A DNA stretch of 64,000 bases from Thraustochytrium sp. TN22 (GCA_013306675.1 JABLUY010000093.1:60803-124802), one strand, 5' to 3'. Positions 10,215 to 20,544 are shown, counted from the stretch's first letter. Program-made: numbers and translations. The notes: generated from the sequence alone by a model not told the origin.

Positions 10215-10602
10215 CGCGCCCGCGCCCAGCCCCCGCGCGCCGCGCGACCGGGTCTGCCGCGCGCCGCGCCCGCGCCGCGGGTCGCGATGGTTGGCAATCG
10301 CGAGCGGCGTCTGAAAAGGCGTCCGCGGAGTTGCGGACCGTCGCGGACGAGCGCGACGCGGCCGGGTGGCCCCGCGGGGTGGCCGGCGCACACCGGGGGC
10401 GCGGCCAACGGACAACGGCCACGCGCCCAGCGACGGCACTGCGCGGCGAGCAAGTTGAAGGGAGCGCGCGGCGGAATCGAGGATGCGCTCGGACTCGGAG
10501 GGAGGCTCGGCCGGGCGCAGGGGGCACTGAGTCATAGGCGCGGCGAGCTGGTCTCCAGGCGCGGCGAGCTCGCCCAGAGCGCGCTGGGCGAGGCCGGGGC
10601 CG
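10215..10602. other. Divergent intergenic region
   Basis: 388 bp between the small minus-strand gene and the secreted giant. It is very GC-rich with no recognisable element and presumably contains both promoters. Confidence 0.4.
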
Positions 10603-13600
10603 ATGGCGCCGCGGCTGGCGCTCGTGCTCGTGGCGCTGGTGGCGGCGGCGGCGGCGGCGCAGGTGACGCGCGGCGCGGAAACCGTGCGCGGCGCGGGCGA
10701 CCCCGCCGTGCCGAGAAGCGCGGACGAGTACGAGCGCTGCAAGGCGACGCACAGGTGCCCGCGAGCGTTTACGTGGTACGAAGTCGACACGGCGACGGTG
10801 CGGTTCGCCAGCGAGGCCTTCGGGGACGGCACGCAGGAGCACGCGCACGTTTTTGCGGACTTCGAGGACTGGCACCAGGGCACGCGATTCTGGGGCCAGG
10901 CGGACGCGGTCGGCAATGCGCACTTCGACTCCTTCGCGTATGCCTTGCTTGGGCCGCTCGAGCTGCCCAGGCCAGAGGCCGGTGACACCGCCTCGTACGG
11001 GGTCCACCTTGACACGGACAACATGAACGTGACCGTCGTCAACGAGACTGCGGCAGGTTCGCCCACGCTGTGGACGGCGCTCGGCCAGCTGGACACCACG
11101 CCTGCTGGCACAGAGGTGGCCATCTTCAACTTCGACTGGATCGACTTGGGCAGCAACGTGCGTCTCGAGGCGACGGGCGCGCGCGCCCTGGCTGTGCTGA
11201 GTCGCAGCAGCATCAGGCTTGCCACCGGGCTCCAGGTGGAGCCCGCGTCTCTGGGCGGCTTTCCCGGCGGAAACGCCACGGCGGACAACAACGCGCACGG
11301 GCCAGGAAGCCCATCACTCCGCGTCTACCTCTTCACCGTGCAGACCTCCGCCATGCGCGTGCCGGAGGTGCAGACCGTGCGTACGGCGGCGACTGCGGGC
11401 CAGACGCTGCGCGGAGGCTTCCGCGTGCGCTTCCGAGACGGTCGCACGCACTCCATCCCGCATGATGCGTCGCCGGCCCTCTTCAAAGCGCGCTTGGAGC
11501 GCGCCACGAAGAACGCCGGCGAGGTCTCTGTCTCGCGCAGCGCGCGCACAGACGAGGGCGGCTATACGTGGACCGTCACCTTCGACACGGCCGTCGGCGA
11601 CCTTCCGGAGCTCGAGGTGGAGAACGAGCTGCTCGGCATCGGCGCCAGCGTGCAGGCCGCCACCCTGCAGGATGGCAACGAGCTCGGCGGCAGCTTTGAG
11701 CTCGGATTCCTGGGCGGCACCACGGGTGCCCTTCCGCACAACGTGTCAAGCTGGGACATGGCGCGGCGCCTGCGCGCCACGAACGCCGCCGTGCTTTTCG
11801 CCTCGGTGCAGCGCAGCGACGCTGTGACGGACGGCAGGTCGCTGCTGCCCGGCGCCTTTGGTGCCTGTGACCACGGCCTCTGTGCCCTGGACGGGCCTGG
11901 CCCGGCGCGCGACCTGACGTGGACCGTGCTGCTCGTCACCGACGTCGGCAACTTGGCAGCCACCTCGCCCACGGCCGCGGACATTGCCGACGTGGGCGCC
12001 GTGGAGGCGCTCTCAGTGGTCGAGAACGCGCTCACAGGCACGGGGGCCTCCGTCACCGTGCAAACCGGCCACCAGACGCTGCAGCACGCACAGTCTTTCA
12101 CAGGGCTCGCCACGGCGCCCGTCTCGCCCTTCTCCTTCGCTTTTGGCGGCGTGGGCGGCTCGCACGGCGGGCCCGGCCTGGTGCCGGGCCCGGCCAGCGC
12201 AGCCGCAGCGCAGGCGGTGCGCGCGCGGGACGCAAGCCTCAACCTGACGCTCGCGGCGCTCGTCGAGGTGGCGGCGGCGCTTCAGAAGCCCGCGTACGGG
12301 GACGAGGACCTGAGCAGCGACCTCTTGGGTGGAAGCGGCGGCGGCGTGGGCGGCGTCAACTTGCGGCACCTGCTGGAGCACGCGCCGCCCGCCGGCCTGG
12401 GCGGCGCCGGCGGCGGCGCCGTGGAAATTGTCGCGGTGAACGACATCCACTTCCAGGACGGGTCCGGGGTCTCGGTGTCGGGCGGCGCCGGCGTGGGGGC
12501 GTTCTGGGGCGGCGGTGGCGGCGCGGGCGGCAGCCTGTTGGTCGCCGCGGGCGGCGTCGTGCGCTTGGACCCGGGGGTCGAGCTCGCGGCCGACGGCGGT
12601 GCAGGCGGCGCGAGCTCGCTTTTTCCGGGCGCCGCGGGCGCGGACGGTGCCGGCGGCCGCATCGCCGTCTTCGCCAAGGCCGTCTCCTTGCGTCGCGAGG
12701 ACTTTGCGGGCTACATCCACGCCAGCCCAGGCGGCTCCGTGCACGTCGCGTCGCACTTCGGGCCGCAGCTCCACGTGGACACAAGCCTGGGTGCCGCCGG
12801 CACCTCGAGCTCGCTGCGCCTCGAGGTGGAAGAGTTTGTGCGCACCGCAAGTGGGGTCCAGAAGCGGAGCCCGTTTGCGGCGAACGGGCCCCGCTTCGCC
12901 GTGCAGCAGGACGTCCTCGGCGGCACGCTGCCCAACCGTGTGGCGCTCTACGTGCGAATGGAGCGCCTCGGCGGCCTCGGCGCCAGCGTTGACATTCGCA
13001 GCACGGGTGTGGCGCTCTACGAGACGGTCGATGCCGACGCCATGGTCATGGTGGGCGCTGCCATCCGCGACGGCCACTTCGTGCACGGCGCCGCCTACCA
13101 CGGCGCGCCCAGCCAGGTGTTCTTCAAGAATGCGCAGGCCGGCCGCTGGTACAAGCTCGAGTTCCTCCTCGACTGGGCCGCGCAGACGTACTCCATTCGG
13201 CTCGACGACGTGGAGCGCGTGCTGGATGCGCCCTTTGTCGGCGCCGACCTCTACAGCGTCGGCCTGCACGGCTACTCGGGCGCGGTGTCCTGGTTCGACG
13301 AGGTCTACCTGGGCCACGACGACGCGGCGTACTTTCGATGCCCGCGCCTCCAGCAGGAGGCCCCGCCGAGCCAGGAGGACGAAGCCACTCGCGCAGAGCG
13401 CAAGAGCGCGGCCTCGCTGTCCATGGACCGGCCCGCACAGCGCGACTGGGAAGCCACCTGGCGTGGCCCGGCCACCACCCACAGCGTCATGCAGCGCCAT
13501 GCCTCACATATGTCGGCGCGCGCCCTCTACACGGGCAGCTCGCACCACTTGGTGTACAACAGCGGCGGCCAGCACATGCGCTACCGGTCCGATGTCGGTC

Positions 13601-15540
13601 TGTTGGAGAGCGGCGCGAGGACAGGGTCGGTGGATCGCGGCGTTCTGCTCGAGACGCCGTCCTCGCCCGGCTGGGAGGTGAGCCCGGACCTGCTCGCGGC
13701 CGGCAAGACGGTGGCCGGAGGGGATGGCCGCGACTGGAAGAATGGCCTCGACCGCGATGCCGCCACGATCAATGACGGCGAAGACGCGTCGACCGGCCGA
13801 TACTACTGGTACGGTGACCACATCAACCCAAGGGCAGCGGCCGAGCCGCACCTGCGCGGCGGCGTCATGGCTTGCTCGACAAGCGACTTTCTCACATGGC
13901 GCAACGAGGGCACCATGCTGCACTTTGTCAACATCTCCTACGACGGCGGCGTACCTCGCACCCGCATCGACGTGCTGGGTGGGACCGACGGCGTCGGCGT
14001 CCCCACCCACGGCCACCGCCACGAAGTGGAAATCCCTGTCATGGAGGAGGTCGGTGTGGGCAACTGGACCGGGGCGCCGCTCATCGCGCAGCGGCCCAAG
14101 GTGCTCTTCAACAACGACACTGGCAAGTACGTCATGTGGACGAGCGTGCACGACGCGGCGAACGAGCTCGGCGTGGCCATGGTGGCCACCTCGGACTATC
14201 CAGGCGGGCCCTTTGACATCCACGACGTCTTTTTGCCGAACGGCAACCAGACGCACGACCAGACTGTCGTAAAGCGCCCAGATGGCAGCGCCGTCCTGGT
14301 GCGCACCTACTACGCCACCGTCGACTATGTGCTGCCAGAGCCGGTGATGCAGCCCATGTGGGAGTCCGTCAAGATCAGCTCTGGAAGCGACGAGGTCGAC
14401 TTTGGCCTCAACTACCATCGCTCCATCTACCTGGAGGGCTACGACGACCCGAACGATATTTGCATCCAGCGTCTGCGCATGGAGGACAACGAGGCGGAGA
14501 TCGCGTACACGCCGCTTGCTGAGCGGATCGAGACCGAGGAGTGGATTCGCAACGCCTACAACGGCTCAGGGTACCTGGAGGACTACGTCTTGGAGGAGCA
14601 GGCCGAGCCGTGGATCATCAAGCACATTTTGGGCCAAGGCGACCCGGTCGTCGAGTCTCGCTTCCGCTCGCCCAAGGTGGAACACAACAGCCTGTGGATG
14701 CCGAGCTCCGTACCGGCCGTCAAGGCGCAGCAGTGGTACTACAACTACCTGGACGAGAATATCGCCGACAACGTTGTGCACCCGACGCTGCCGGACAAGC
14801 TCATTGGCCCGCCCCAAGTCGTCGAGCAGCGCCGCACCAAGTACGTGGCCGTCAGCCTGCTCACTGCAGATTACCTGGGGCTCACGGGCGATCTGTCCAT
14901 CATGGAGGGCCAGACAGAGGGCGGCGAGGACCTGGCCTCCATCCTTACGAGCATTGACCAGCTCGGTACGGATGTTGCATCGGACACTGTCCCGTACGAC
15001 CGGCGCTTCTTCCCAACGCAGTGCGATGGCGGTGCGCAGGACGACGAGTGGGAGGACTGCAACGCGGCCATTCCGCAGACGCAGGACTCCACGGTGCCGG
15101 GCCAGGTGTGGGGCCTCGAGGGCCCATTCGAGTTTATCACAGAGCGCGATTGGTCTTGGCGCTATCACCAATATCGCTGGACCCCCATGGACAGGTCCGC
15201 CGCGCCCGTTAACTTTCTGGACCAGCTCGTCGACTGGTTCGAGCACGGCAGCGGCGTCTCGCGCAGCACGGTGGGGCGCTCTTACATCCGCGAGTATGAC
15301 CACAATTGCTACCGCGGCCCCAACGAGTACGACGAGTCCGACGAGAATTACGTCGCAGCCGACGACCTTTTCGAGCACGAGCTTTCGCAGCACTATCAGC
15401 TCACCGAGGGCGCCGACATTGCCGGAACGCGCGCACATCTGCAGCCCTTCGAGTGGGCCGGCTGGCCGCACGTCTGCGAGGGCTGTACGTGTGGCGATGC
15501 CGACTGCTCGGTATTCAACTCCGCCACCTTTCAGGACTAG
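10603..15540 (+). CDS. Large secreted multidomain protein with GH43-like beta-propeller
   Basis: A 1645-residue, intronless protein. It starts with a clear signal peptide (MAPRLALVLVALVAAAAAAQ). After an N-terminal extracellular region come two related beta-sandwich-like repeats (about 266-355 and 362-490), each with a GxFxLxF/GGFRVRF strand, an SIPHDAS/ALPHNVS turn, a TWTV strand and a NxLxGxGASVxxxT end. A glycine-rich segment (about 580-685) and a LamG/concanavalin-like region ending in a WYKLEF...YSIRLDDVE strand pair (about 730-905) follow. The second half (about 965-1265) resembles the five-bladed propeller of glycosyl hydrolase family 43: NPRAAAEPHLRGGVMACSTSD, RPKVLFNNDTGKYVMW and VAMVATSDYPGGPFDIHDV. 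Many NxS/T sites fit secretion. There is no C-terminal membrane anchor; the end is Cys-rich. A role in binding or cleaving extracellular galactan-like polysaccharide is inferred; catalytic residues cannot be assigned by eye. Confidence 0.8.
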   Translation: MAPRLALVLVALVAAAAAAQVTRGAETVRGAGDPAVPRSADEYERCKATHRCPRAFTWYEVDTATVRFASEAFGDGTQEHAHVFADFEDWHQGTRFWGQADAVGNAHFDSFAYALLGPLELPRPEAGDTASYGVHLDTDNMNVTVVNETAAGSPTLWTALGQLDTTPAGTEVAIFNFDWIDLGSNVRLEATGARALAVLSRSSIRLATGLQVEPASLGGFPGGNATADNNAHGPGSPSLRVYLFTVQTSAMRVPEVQTVRTAATAGQTLRGGFRVRFRDGRTHSIPHDASPALFKARLERATKNAGEVSVSRSARTDEGGYTWTVTFDTAVGDLPELEVENELLGIGASVQAATLQDGNELGGSFELGFLGGTTGALPHNVSSWDMARRLRATNAAVLFASVQRSDAVTDGRSLLPGAFGACDHGLCALDGPGPARDLTWTVLLVTDVGNLAATSPTAADIADVGAVEALSVVENALTGTGASVTVQTGHQTLQHAQSFTGLATAPVSPFSFAFGGVGGSHGGPGLVPGPASAAAAQAVRARDASLNLTLAALVEVAAALQKPAYGDEDLSSDLLGGSGGGVGGVNLRHLLEHAPPAGLGGAGGGAVEIVAVNDIHFQDGSGVSVSGGAGVGAFWGGGGGAGGSLLVAAGGVVRLDPGVELAADGGAGGASSLFPGAAGADGAGGRIAVFAKAVSLRREDFAGYIHASPGGSVHVASHFGPQLHVDTSLGAAGTSSSLRLEVEEFVRTASGVQKRSPFAANGPRFAVQQDVLGGTLPNRVALYVRMERLGGLGASVDIRSTGVALYETVDADAMVMVGAAIRDGHFVHGAAYHGAPSQVFFKNAQAGRWYKLEFLLDWAAQTYSIRLDDVERVLDAPFVGADLYSVGLHGYSGAVSWFDEVYLGHDDAAYFRCPRLQQEAPPSQEDEATRAERKSAASLSMDRPAQRDWEATWRGPATTHSVMQRHASHMSARALYTGSSHHLVYNSGGQHMRYRSDVGLLESGARTGSVDRGVLLETPSSPGWEVSPDLLAAGKTVAGGDGRDWKNGLDRDAATINDGEDASTGRYYWYGDHINPRAAAEPHLRGGVMACSTSDFLTWRNEGTMLHFVNISYDGGVPRTRIDVLGGTDGVGVPTHGHRHEVEIPVMEEVGVGNWTGAPLIAQRPKVLFNNDTGKYVMWTSVHDAANELGVAMVATSDYPGGPFDIHDVFLPNGNQTHDQTVVKRPDGSAVLVRTYYATVDYVLPEPVMQPMWESVKISSGSDEVDFGLNYHRSIYLEGYDDPNDICIQRLRMEDNEAEIAYTPLAERIETEEWIRNAYNGSGYLEDYVLEEQAEPWIIKHILGQGDPVVESRFRSPKVEHNSLWMPSSVPAVKAQQWYYNYLDENIADNVVHPTLPDKLIGPPQVVEQRRTKYVAVSLLTADYLGLTGDLSIMEGQTEGGEDLASILTSIDQLGTDVASDTVPYDRRFFPTQCDGGAQDDEWEDCNAAIPQTQDSTVPGQVWGLEGPFEFITERDWSWRYHQYRWTPMDRSAAPVNFLDQLVDWFEHGSGVSRSTVGRSYIREYDHNCYRGPNEYDESDENYVAADDLFEHELSQHYQLTEGADIAGTRAHLQPFEWAGWPHVCEGCTCGDADCSVFNSATFQD

Positions 15541-16149
15541 TATTTTCACTTTTTGGAGCAAAGGAACTTGGTCGTCACGGTAGGCCTGCCAGTCTCGCGA
15601 TCGGGGTGACTCGGATCGGGCTTGCGACGCCAGCGCGCCACGCTCCAGGCAGCTCATTCGACACCGCGCCAGGCTCCGCTGCAAGGCGGCTGTGTCAACG
15701 CAGTCAAAGCAAGCTCGCTTGTGGCCGCGAACAACGTGTGCCTTGCCTGCAACTATCTGACTCACAGTCATTTGCCTTGGCCCGAAGACATCCGCACTGG
15801 TTACGGTACCAGGTACGAGTACCCTGCATCACAATTTTTTCCCTTCCCTCCGAGTCATGTGGCACTGACCATGACTGACTCATTGAATCCGTTATGGTAC
15901 ACACAACCCACGAGGCTGCCCCATGACCGTGATGATGAGTCCATGATGATGGCACGTGCACGAAGGGGCCAAAGCCGAGCCGCGCCAAGTTAGCCAGCAA
16001 GGCTGAGGCGAGCGCGGCGTGCAGGCGCGCTCGCGGCGTGCAGGCGCGCTCGCTGGCAGGCGCGCTCGCTGGCAGGCGCGCTCGCTGGCAGGCAGGCGCG
16101 CTCGCAGGCAGACGCGCGCGCAGGCGTCAGCAAGGCGAGATTGACAAGC
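15541..16149. other. Spacer with GC-rich 12-bp-like repeats before the FDI-repeat gene
   Basis: 609 bp without a gene. Positions about 16013-16125 carry repeated CAGGCGCGCTCGC/CTGGCAGGCGCGCTCG units in the promoter or 5' UTR of the downstream gene. The rest is comparatively AT-richer and unremarkable. Confidence 0.6.
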
Positions 16150-17250
16150 ATGGAGGAGGCGAGATCGTGGTCCGAGCTGGTGCAGCAGCGCGAGCGGCAG
16201 CGCGCGGACATTGGGTGGCGGCCGGAGCAGCAAGAGGCGGTCAAGTATGTGACGCGGTACGAGGTGTCGCGACGCGAGCGCGCCTTTGACCCGGTGCTGC
16301 AGCAGTTCTCAGACAGGGCGCAGGAAGGCGCGTTGCGCGAGCGCGAGGCGGCGGATCAAACGCGGCTCTTGAACAGGCGCAAGGTGCAGGATCTGGGCAA
16401 GGTGAACCACTTCAACGTGGTCAATCACGAGGCGGTCTTGCCCGGCGTGCGCGAGAGCGAGGCGCGCAAGCAGGCGGCGGCGAGCGCCAAGAGCAAGAGC
16501 CGGCAGAGCCGGGCAGGCTACAACATCATCAGCAACCTGGACCTGGCGGACCACAACTATGCGGCGCCCGAGCTGCGGCCGGAGCGTCTCAGGGAGAAGG
16601 GTCGCACGCAGACCTTCGTGGAGAAGCGCAGCTCGCACCCTGACTTTGACATCATCTCGAACCGCTACAAGGAGGCGCACGAGGCCAAGGTGGCGGCAGA
16701 CTTGGAGGCGCAAAAGCGCGTGGCCGCAGAGCGCTTCTGGGAGAAGCGCGACTTCGACCCGGTCTCCTGCGCATTTTATGACCCGGGCAAGGAGTCGCGC
16801 TTCCACGACAAGCGGGTAGAGCTCGAGCACACGCACGGCAAAGACTTCTACAAGCGGCTCCCGCCGACGCTGCGCGAGTCGGACGGCCTGCGTTACGACA
16901 TCGTTTCCATGCAGCCCCGCCGGCACGCGCCGCAGACCGCAGGCGGCACCAAGGCGGCGGCCAAGGCGGCGACCGGCTCTCAGAGCACGAGCGACCTTCG
17001 CGGCGCTGTGGAGCGCTCGCAGCAGGAGTCGGGTGCCATTCGCTCGCGCCTCGCCGCCACGCGGAGGGCGAACCGCTGCACACCGGAGCGCCAGCGCGAC
17101 ATGTATGCGTACGAGCACGGCTTTGATATTGTGAACACGCGGCCTTTCGAGGGTCGCGGCGGGATTGCCAAGCCCGTCATCCGGGGCTCTAGCCGCAAGT
17201 CACTGTGGGATCGCCTAGAGACCCAGCGGTCCAACCAGCAAAGCGAATGA
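16150..17250 (+). CDS. FDI(I/V)-repeat protein, putative ciliary/microtubule-associated
   Basis: A 366-residue basic, charged protein. At least six spaced copies of an aromatic-N/D-aliphatic motif are visible: HFNVVNHE, YNIISNLD, DFDIISNRYKEAH, DFDPVSCAFYD, RYDIVSMQP and GFDIVNTRP. Each lies in a segment rich in Lys/Arg/Glu helices, and several are followed by a His. I cannot name the family. Regularly spaced motifs of this kind occur in microtubule inner proteins and other flagellar proteins of protists, so an axonemal role is a reasonable guess but is inference. The frame starts three codons earlier at a TTG; the ATG at 16150 is preferred. The C-terminal 100 residues are Ser/Ala/Arg-rich and probably disordered. 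Confidence 0.75.
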   Translation: MEEARSWSELVQQRERQRADIGWRPEQQEAVKYVTRYEVSRRERAFDPVLQQFSDRAQEGALREREAADQTRLLNRRKVQDLGKVNHFNVVNHEAVLPGVRESEARKQAAASAKSKSRQSRAGYNIISNLDLADHNYAAPELRPERLREKGRTQTFVEKRSSHPDFDIISNRYKEAHEAKVAADLEAQKRVAAERFWEKRDFDPVSCAFYDPGKESRFHDKRVELEHTHGKDFYKRLPPTLRESDGLRYDIVSMQPRRHAPQTAGGTKAAAKAATGSQSTSDLRGAVERSQQESGAIRSRLAATRRANRCTPERQRDMYAYEHGFDIVNTRPFEGRGGIAKPVIRGSSRKSLWDRLETQRSNQQSE

Positions 17251-17387
17251 AACTAAGCAGTAAAAAAACAAGGAGGAAGAAGTGGCTCGTGCACTCTGAA
17301 TGCGCGCGCCCACCAAGTCTCGTGCAATCCGTCAGTCAGGAAAGCGGACGTGGTGATGTGTGTGGCGTTATGACGGCAAAGTCCTTT

Positions 17388-17433
17388 TTCTCTCTCTCTC
17401 TCTCTCGCTCACTTCTTACTCTCTCTCTCGCAC
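17388..17433. repeat. CT microsatellite between convergent genes
   Basis: A (CT)n-rich tract with interruptions lying between the stop codons of the FDI-repeat gene and NAA25, in or near both 3' UTRs. Confidence 0.8.
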
Positions 17434-17457
17434 GTCACCCATCCAACTAACGGTGTT

Positions 17458-20400
17458 TTAAAACTTGATCTGAGTGAGAAGAGCGGCCTGGTTGCTCGCC
17501 TGTGTCTTGCAGTTGGCGCACGTCTGCATGGCGGCCTGCTTGCGCCAGCCGGCGATCTGGTCCACAAAGGACTCGCCAAAGGCAATACCCTCGGAGAGCG
17601 TCCAGGTGAAGGCATCGGCGTCGACATCGGTGGTGCGCGCGTCGACGGCGGCGCGATAGGCGTTGATCAGCTTTTCATGCGCGGCGAGCAGAGCGAGGAG
17701 CGCCTCCTTTCGCGCAGCAACGTCGGCCGGCTGGCCAGCCTGGTTATCGTCGGCCTTCTTCTTGTTGCCGCCCTTCTTCTTCTTGACCGGTCGCGGGTAG
17801 AGCTCTCCAAGAGCCCGGAGCACGACGGACACCATGAGGACCGGGTTGCACAGGTTCCAGGCGAGGTCAGCTGGCTCGAGAGTGGCCGCCTGGTCTACCA
17901 CCTGGGCGAGCTGAGTCTTGGCGTCCTGGACACGCGCGACGCCGTCTTGGCCCTGCAAAAAGCGCAGCGCAGCGTCGACGGTCGTCCAGGCGGCGGCCCA
18001 GGCCGGTGCATCGCCAAGATCGAGGTCTGCCAGGAGGCGAGCGCTGGTATCGCGAACATGGGCCGCGAAGTCGTCTACGCCGGCGGGCGGGGCGCCGCGC
18101 ACGAGCGCGCCGAGCGCGCGCGCGAAGAGCGCGCGCAGCTCGATCCAGGCGGCGGCCTGCGCCTCCCAGGCCGCGCGGTAGGCACGCGAGGCCGTGCAAG
18201 CGCGCGCCTGCGACCAGGCCGGCGTGCGCTGGGACAGCGTGCGGCGCTCGCGGCGCGCCGTGTAGCCCACCGGACAGTCCCAGCTGACCTTGGTAGTGAA
18301 GTCGTAGTTGAGCGCAAGGCGGTCGAGGCCGCCAGTCCCCACGTCGGCGAGGCGCGTGATGAGGAAGGAGAAGCGGTCCTGGCCCGAGGCCTCATCCGCG
18401 GGTACAGACTGGTGGCGAATAAAGGAGGCCGCCTCCTCCCAGGGCAGCTCGAGAAACTCGTTCTCAAGATTGACGAGGAAGCGCTCGGCGGCAGCGACCG
18501 CGCGCTGGTGCGAGAGGCGCAGACGGCGGTCGATCGCGAGGATCTTGTGGACCTCGGGGAAGTTTTTCTGCGCGAGCGAGTTGACCGCGAAGGTGGCGTT
18601 CTCGCGGCGCGAACCAGTCCACAGGTCCTGCACCTGGCGGCACATCTCGATGGCCTCTGACGTGTAGCCGTTCCGCAGGAGCGCGCCAAGTAGCAGGTGG
18701 CTCAGTGAGTCGTTCTGGATATACTTGATGCTGAGCGTATTGTAGGCCTCGCAGGCACGCGGCAAGATACCCAGGCGCAGATACACCTCGAGAAGCACGA
18801 GCGTGAGCTGAAAGCCGTTGGGGCTGTGTTCGAAGGCGCGCTCCAGCAGCGAGGCGGCCGTGAGGAGGTGGCGCTCCGCGTCGGCGCGCGGGCGCGCCTC
18901 GTCGTCCTCGGCGCGGTTGCACAGGTCAATGAGCACATGCGCCGCGAGGACCACCAGCTCGTCGCCCACCTTGACCTCACGCTGGCCGCCTTGCGCGCCG
19001 TCGTCGAGAAACTTGGTCTCAGTGTAGACGTCTAGCAGCTCCTGCACGAGAGCGAGCGCGCCGGCCTCGTCGAGCGCCTCCCAGGCGCCCAGGAAGCGCA
19101 GCGCCTGGTAGCACGAGAGGCAGGTGCGCACCGCACCCTTGAGGTCCGCCTTGGTGGGCTCGTCCAGGTCGCCGCCGGCCGCCTTGACGCGGTCCAGGAG
19201 CGCCGTGCGTGTCTGCGTGAGGCGGTCGCGCAAGAATTCCTCGACGCGCGGGCGCAGGTCCGCGCAGCGACCCGCGAAGCTCTCGTCCTCCCAACGACGC
19301 GAGAGCGAGACGGCACGGATCTCCTGCGCCAGGGCCTGGCCACGCGTCAGATTCATGTGCACCATGGAGGCCGGCGGCGGTGCCGAGGATGAGGATGAGG
19401 ATGAGGAGGCGGCGGCCGCCGTTCCGTCCTCAGCATCGCCGACCGCGTCCACAAAGGGCAGCAGGGCGTTGCGAAGATCGCCAAAGCAGCAGGCCTTGCG
19501 ATCAAAGGCCTCAAAGTAAGCGAAAAGGTCCGTGACAAGCTGGTCCGCGGCGGCTGCCGAGGTGTCGCCGTTCAGATAGGCGCGCAGGCGCAGGTGCAGG
19601 ACGGCCAGGAGCGGGCCGCGCCGCGGCTTGGCGTCGGCGGGCCGCGCGAGCGCCTGCGCTGCTTCGAGCACGCGCTGGCGCGCGGCCTCGTCACTCAACG
19701 CGTAGGCCGACTCAATGGCGCCGCTCCAGTTGCGCCAGTCCTCCGTGTCTTCGGACTGCAGCAGCTCGAGGAAGTGGTCGAGCGCCGCGGCATGATTACC
19801 AGCGATCTGCTCGATCTCCGCAAGCACCAGCAGGCGATCGCGGGCCGGCGCGCCGCCGAGCTGCTCCTCTGCGACGAAGGCTGCCGCCTCGGGCGCCTTG
19901 CCCTGGAGCACGAGCGCCTGCGCGAGCAGCATGCAGAGCCCGCGCGCCGCGGTGCTGGACTGCGTTGCCATGAGCTTCTCCTGCGCGAGCGCCTTGCGCA
20001 GCATCGCCTCGGCGAAGGCGAACTTCTTGTCGGCCTCGTCCGCGGCGGCGCCCCCCTCGGAGAGCATAAGCCCGTGCCAGAGCATGACGGTGCCGCACCA
20101 GGCGAGGTACTCCTGCGAGCCCTTGACCTTGGCCAGGCGCATGGCGGTGGTGGCGGCCTCGCCCAGCATGCCCTCGCGCAGGCACGCCTCAAAGTAGGCG
20201 TCCATGTGGTCCACGTCGCGGCCCATGGCCTTGGCGTACATCGCGCGCAGCTCGCTCTCGGCGCCGATCCGCACCAGCGCCTGCGACGCGTAGTGCACGG
20301 TGTCGCTCTGCAGCGTGTCCTCGTCGATGAGCCGCTGCACCTCCTGCAGCGCCTCTTCCCTCTGGCCGCGGCCCTCCAGCGCCAGCGCGCGCAGCGCGCG

Positions 20401-20544
20401 GCTCAGCTCGTGGCCCGCCACGTCCTTCTTCTCCAGCAGCTTGAGCGCCGTCTTGTAGTCCCGCGTCGTGAAGATCGCCGTGTACACCGGCTGCAGCCGC
20501 CGCTGCAGCACCTCGCGCGCCGCCATCTCCGCGCGCCCGCTCAT
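17458..20544 (-). CDS. NAA25: N-alpha-acetyltransferase 25, NatB auxiliary subunit
   Basis: A 1028-residue all-helical TPR protein. It opens MSGRAEMAAREVLQRRLQPVYTAI with FTTRDYKTALKLLEKKD, the typical NAA25/MDM20 start. TPR-like repeats follow, including DYFEACLREGMLGEAA-like and AWCGTVMLWHG segments, and a C-terminal extension carries a Lys-rich KKKKGGNKKK patch. NAA25 supports NAA20 in NatB, which acetylates protein N-termini beginning Met-Asp/Glu/Asn/Gln on ribosomes in the cytosol; NAA20 is not in the window. The length is close to the human protein (972). The frame continues 251 codons upstream of the ATG at 20544, but that part is arginine/alanine low complexity over the intergenic GCCGC repeat and is not counted. 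It is divergent with the next gene. Confidence 0.9.
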   Translation of the reverse strand: MSGRAEMAAREVLQRRLQPVYTAIFTTRDYKTALKLLEKKDVAGHELSRALRALALEGRGQREEALQEVQRLIDEDTLQSDTVHYASQALVRIGAESELRAMYAKAMGRDVDHMDAYFEACLREGMLGEAATTAMRLAKVKGSQEYLAWCGTVMLWHGLMLSEGGAAADEADKKFAFAEAMLRKALAQEKLMATQSSTAARGLCMLLAQALVLQGKAPEAAAFVAEEQLGGAPARDRLLVLAEIEQIAGNHAAALDHFLELLQSEDTEDWRNWSGAIESAYALSDEAARQRVLEAAQALARPADAKPRRGPLLAVLHLRLRAYLNGDTSAAAADQLVTDLFAYFEAFDRKACCFGDLRNALLPFVDAVGDAEDGTAAAASSSSSSSSAPPPASMVHMNLTRGQALAQEIRAVSLSRRWEDESFAGRCADLRPRVEEFLRDRLTQTRTALLDRVKAAGGDLDEPTKADLKGAVRTCLSCYQALRFLGAWEALDEAGALALVQELLDVYTETKFLDDGAQGGQREVKVGDELVVLAAHVLIDLCNRAEDDEARPRADAERHLLTAASLLERAFEHSPNGFQLTLVLLEVYLRLGILPRACEAYNTLSIKYIQNDSLSHLLLGALLRNGYTSEAIEMCRQVQDLWTGSRRENATFAVNSLAQKNFPEVHKILAIDRRLRLSHQRAVAAAERFLVNLENEFLELPWEEAASFIRHQSVPADEASGQDRFSFLITRLADVGTGGLDRLALNYDFTTKVSWDCPVGYTARRERRTLSQRTPAWSQARACTASRAYRAAWEAQAAAWIELRALFARALGALVRGAPPAGVDDFAAHVRDTSARLLADLDLGDAPAWAAAWTTVDAALRFLQGQDGVARVQDAKTQLAQVVDQAATLEPADLAWNLCNPVLMVSVVLRALGELYPRPVKKKKGGNKKKADDNQAGQPADVAARKEALLALLAAHEKLINAYRAAVDARTTDVDADAFTWTLSEGIAFGESFVDQIAGWRKQAAMQTCANCKTQASNQAALLTQIKF

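Noticed and set aside
9802-11298. Two ~490-residue minus-strand frames over the start of the secreted giant
   Set aside because: They are antisense to a firm gene and composed of Arg/Ala-rich sequence. Only the 132-residue end outside that gene was kept as a weak call.
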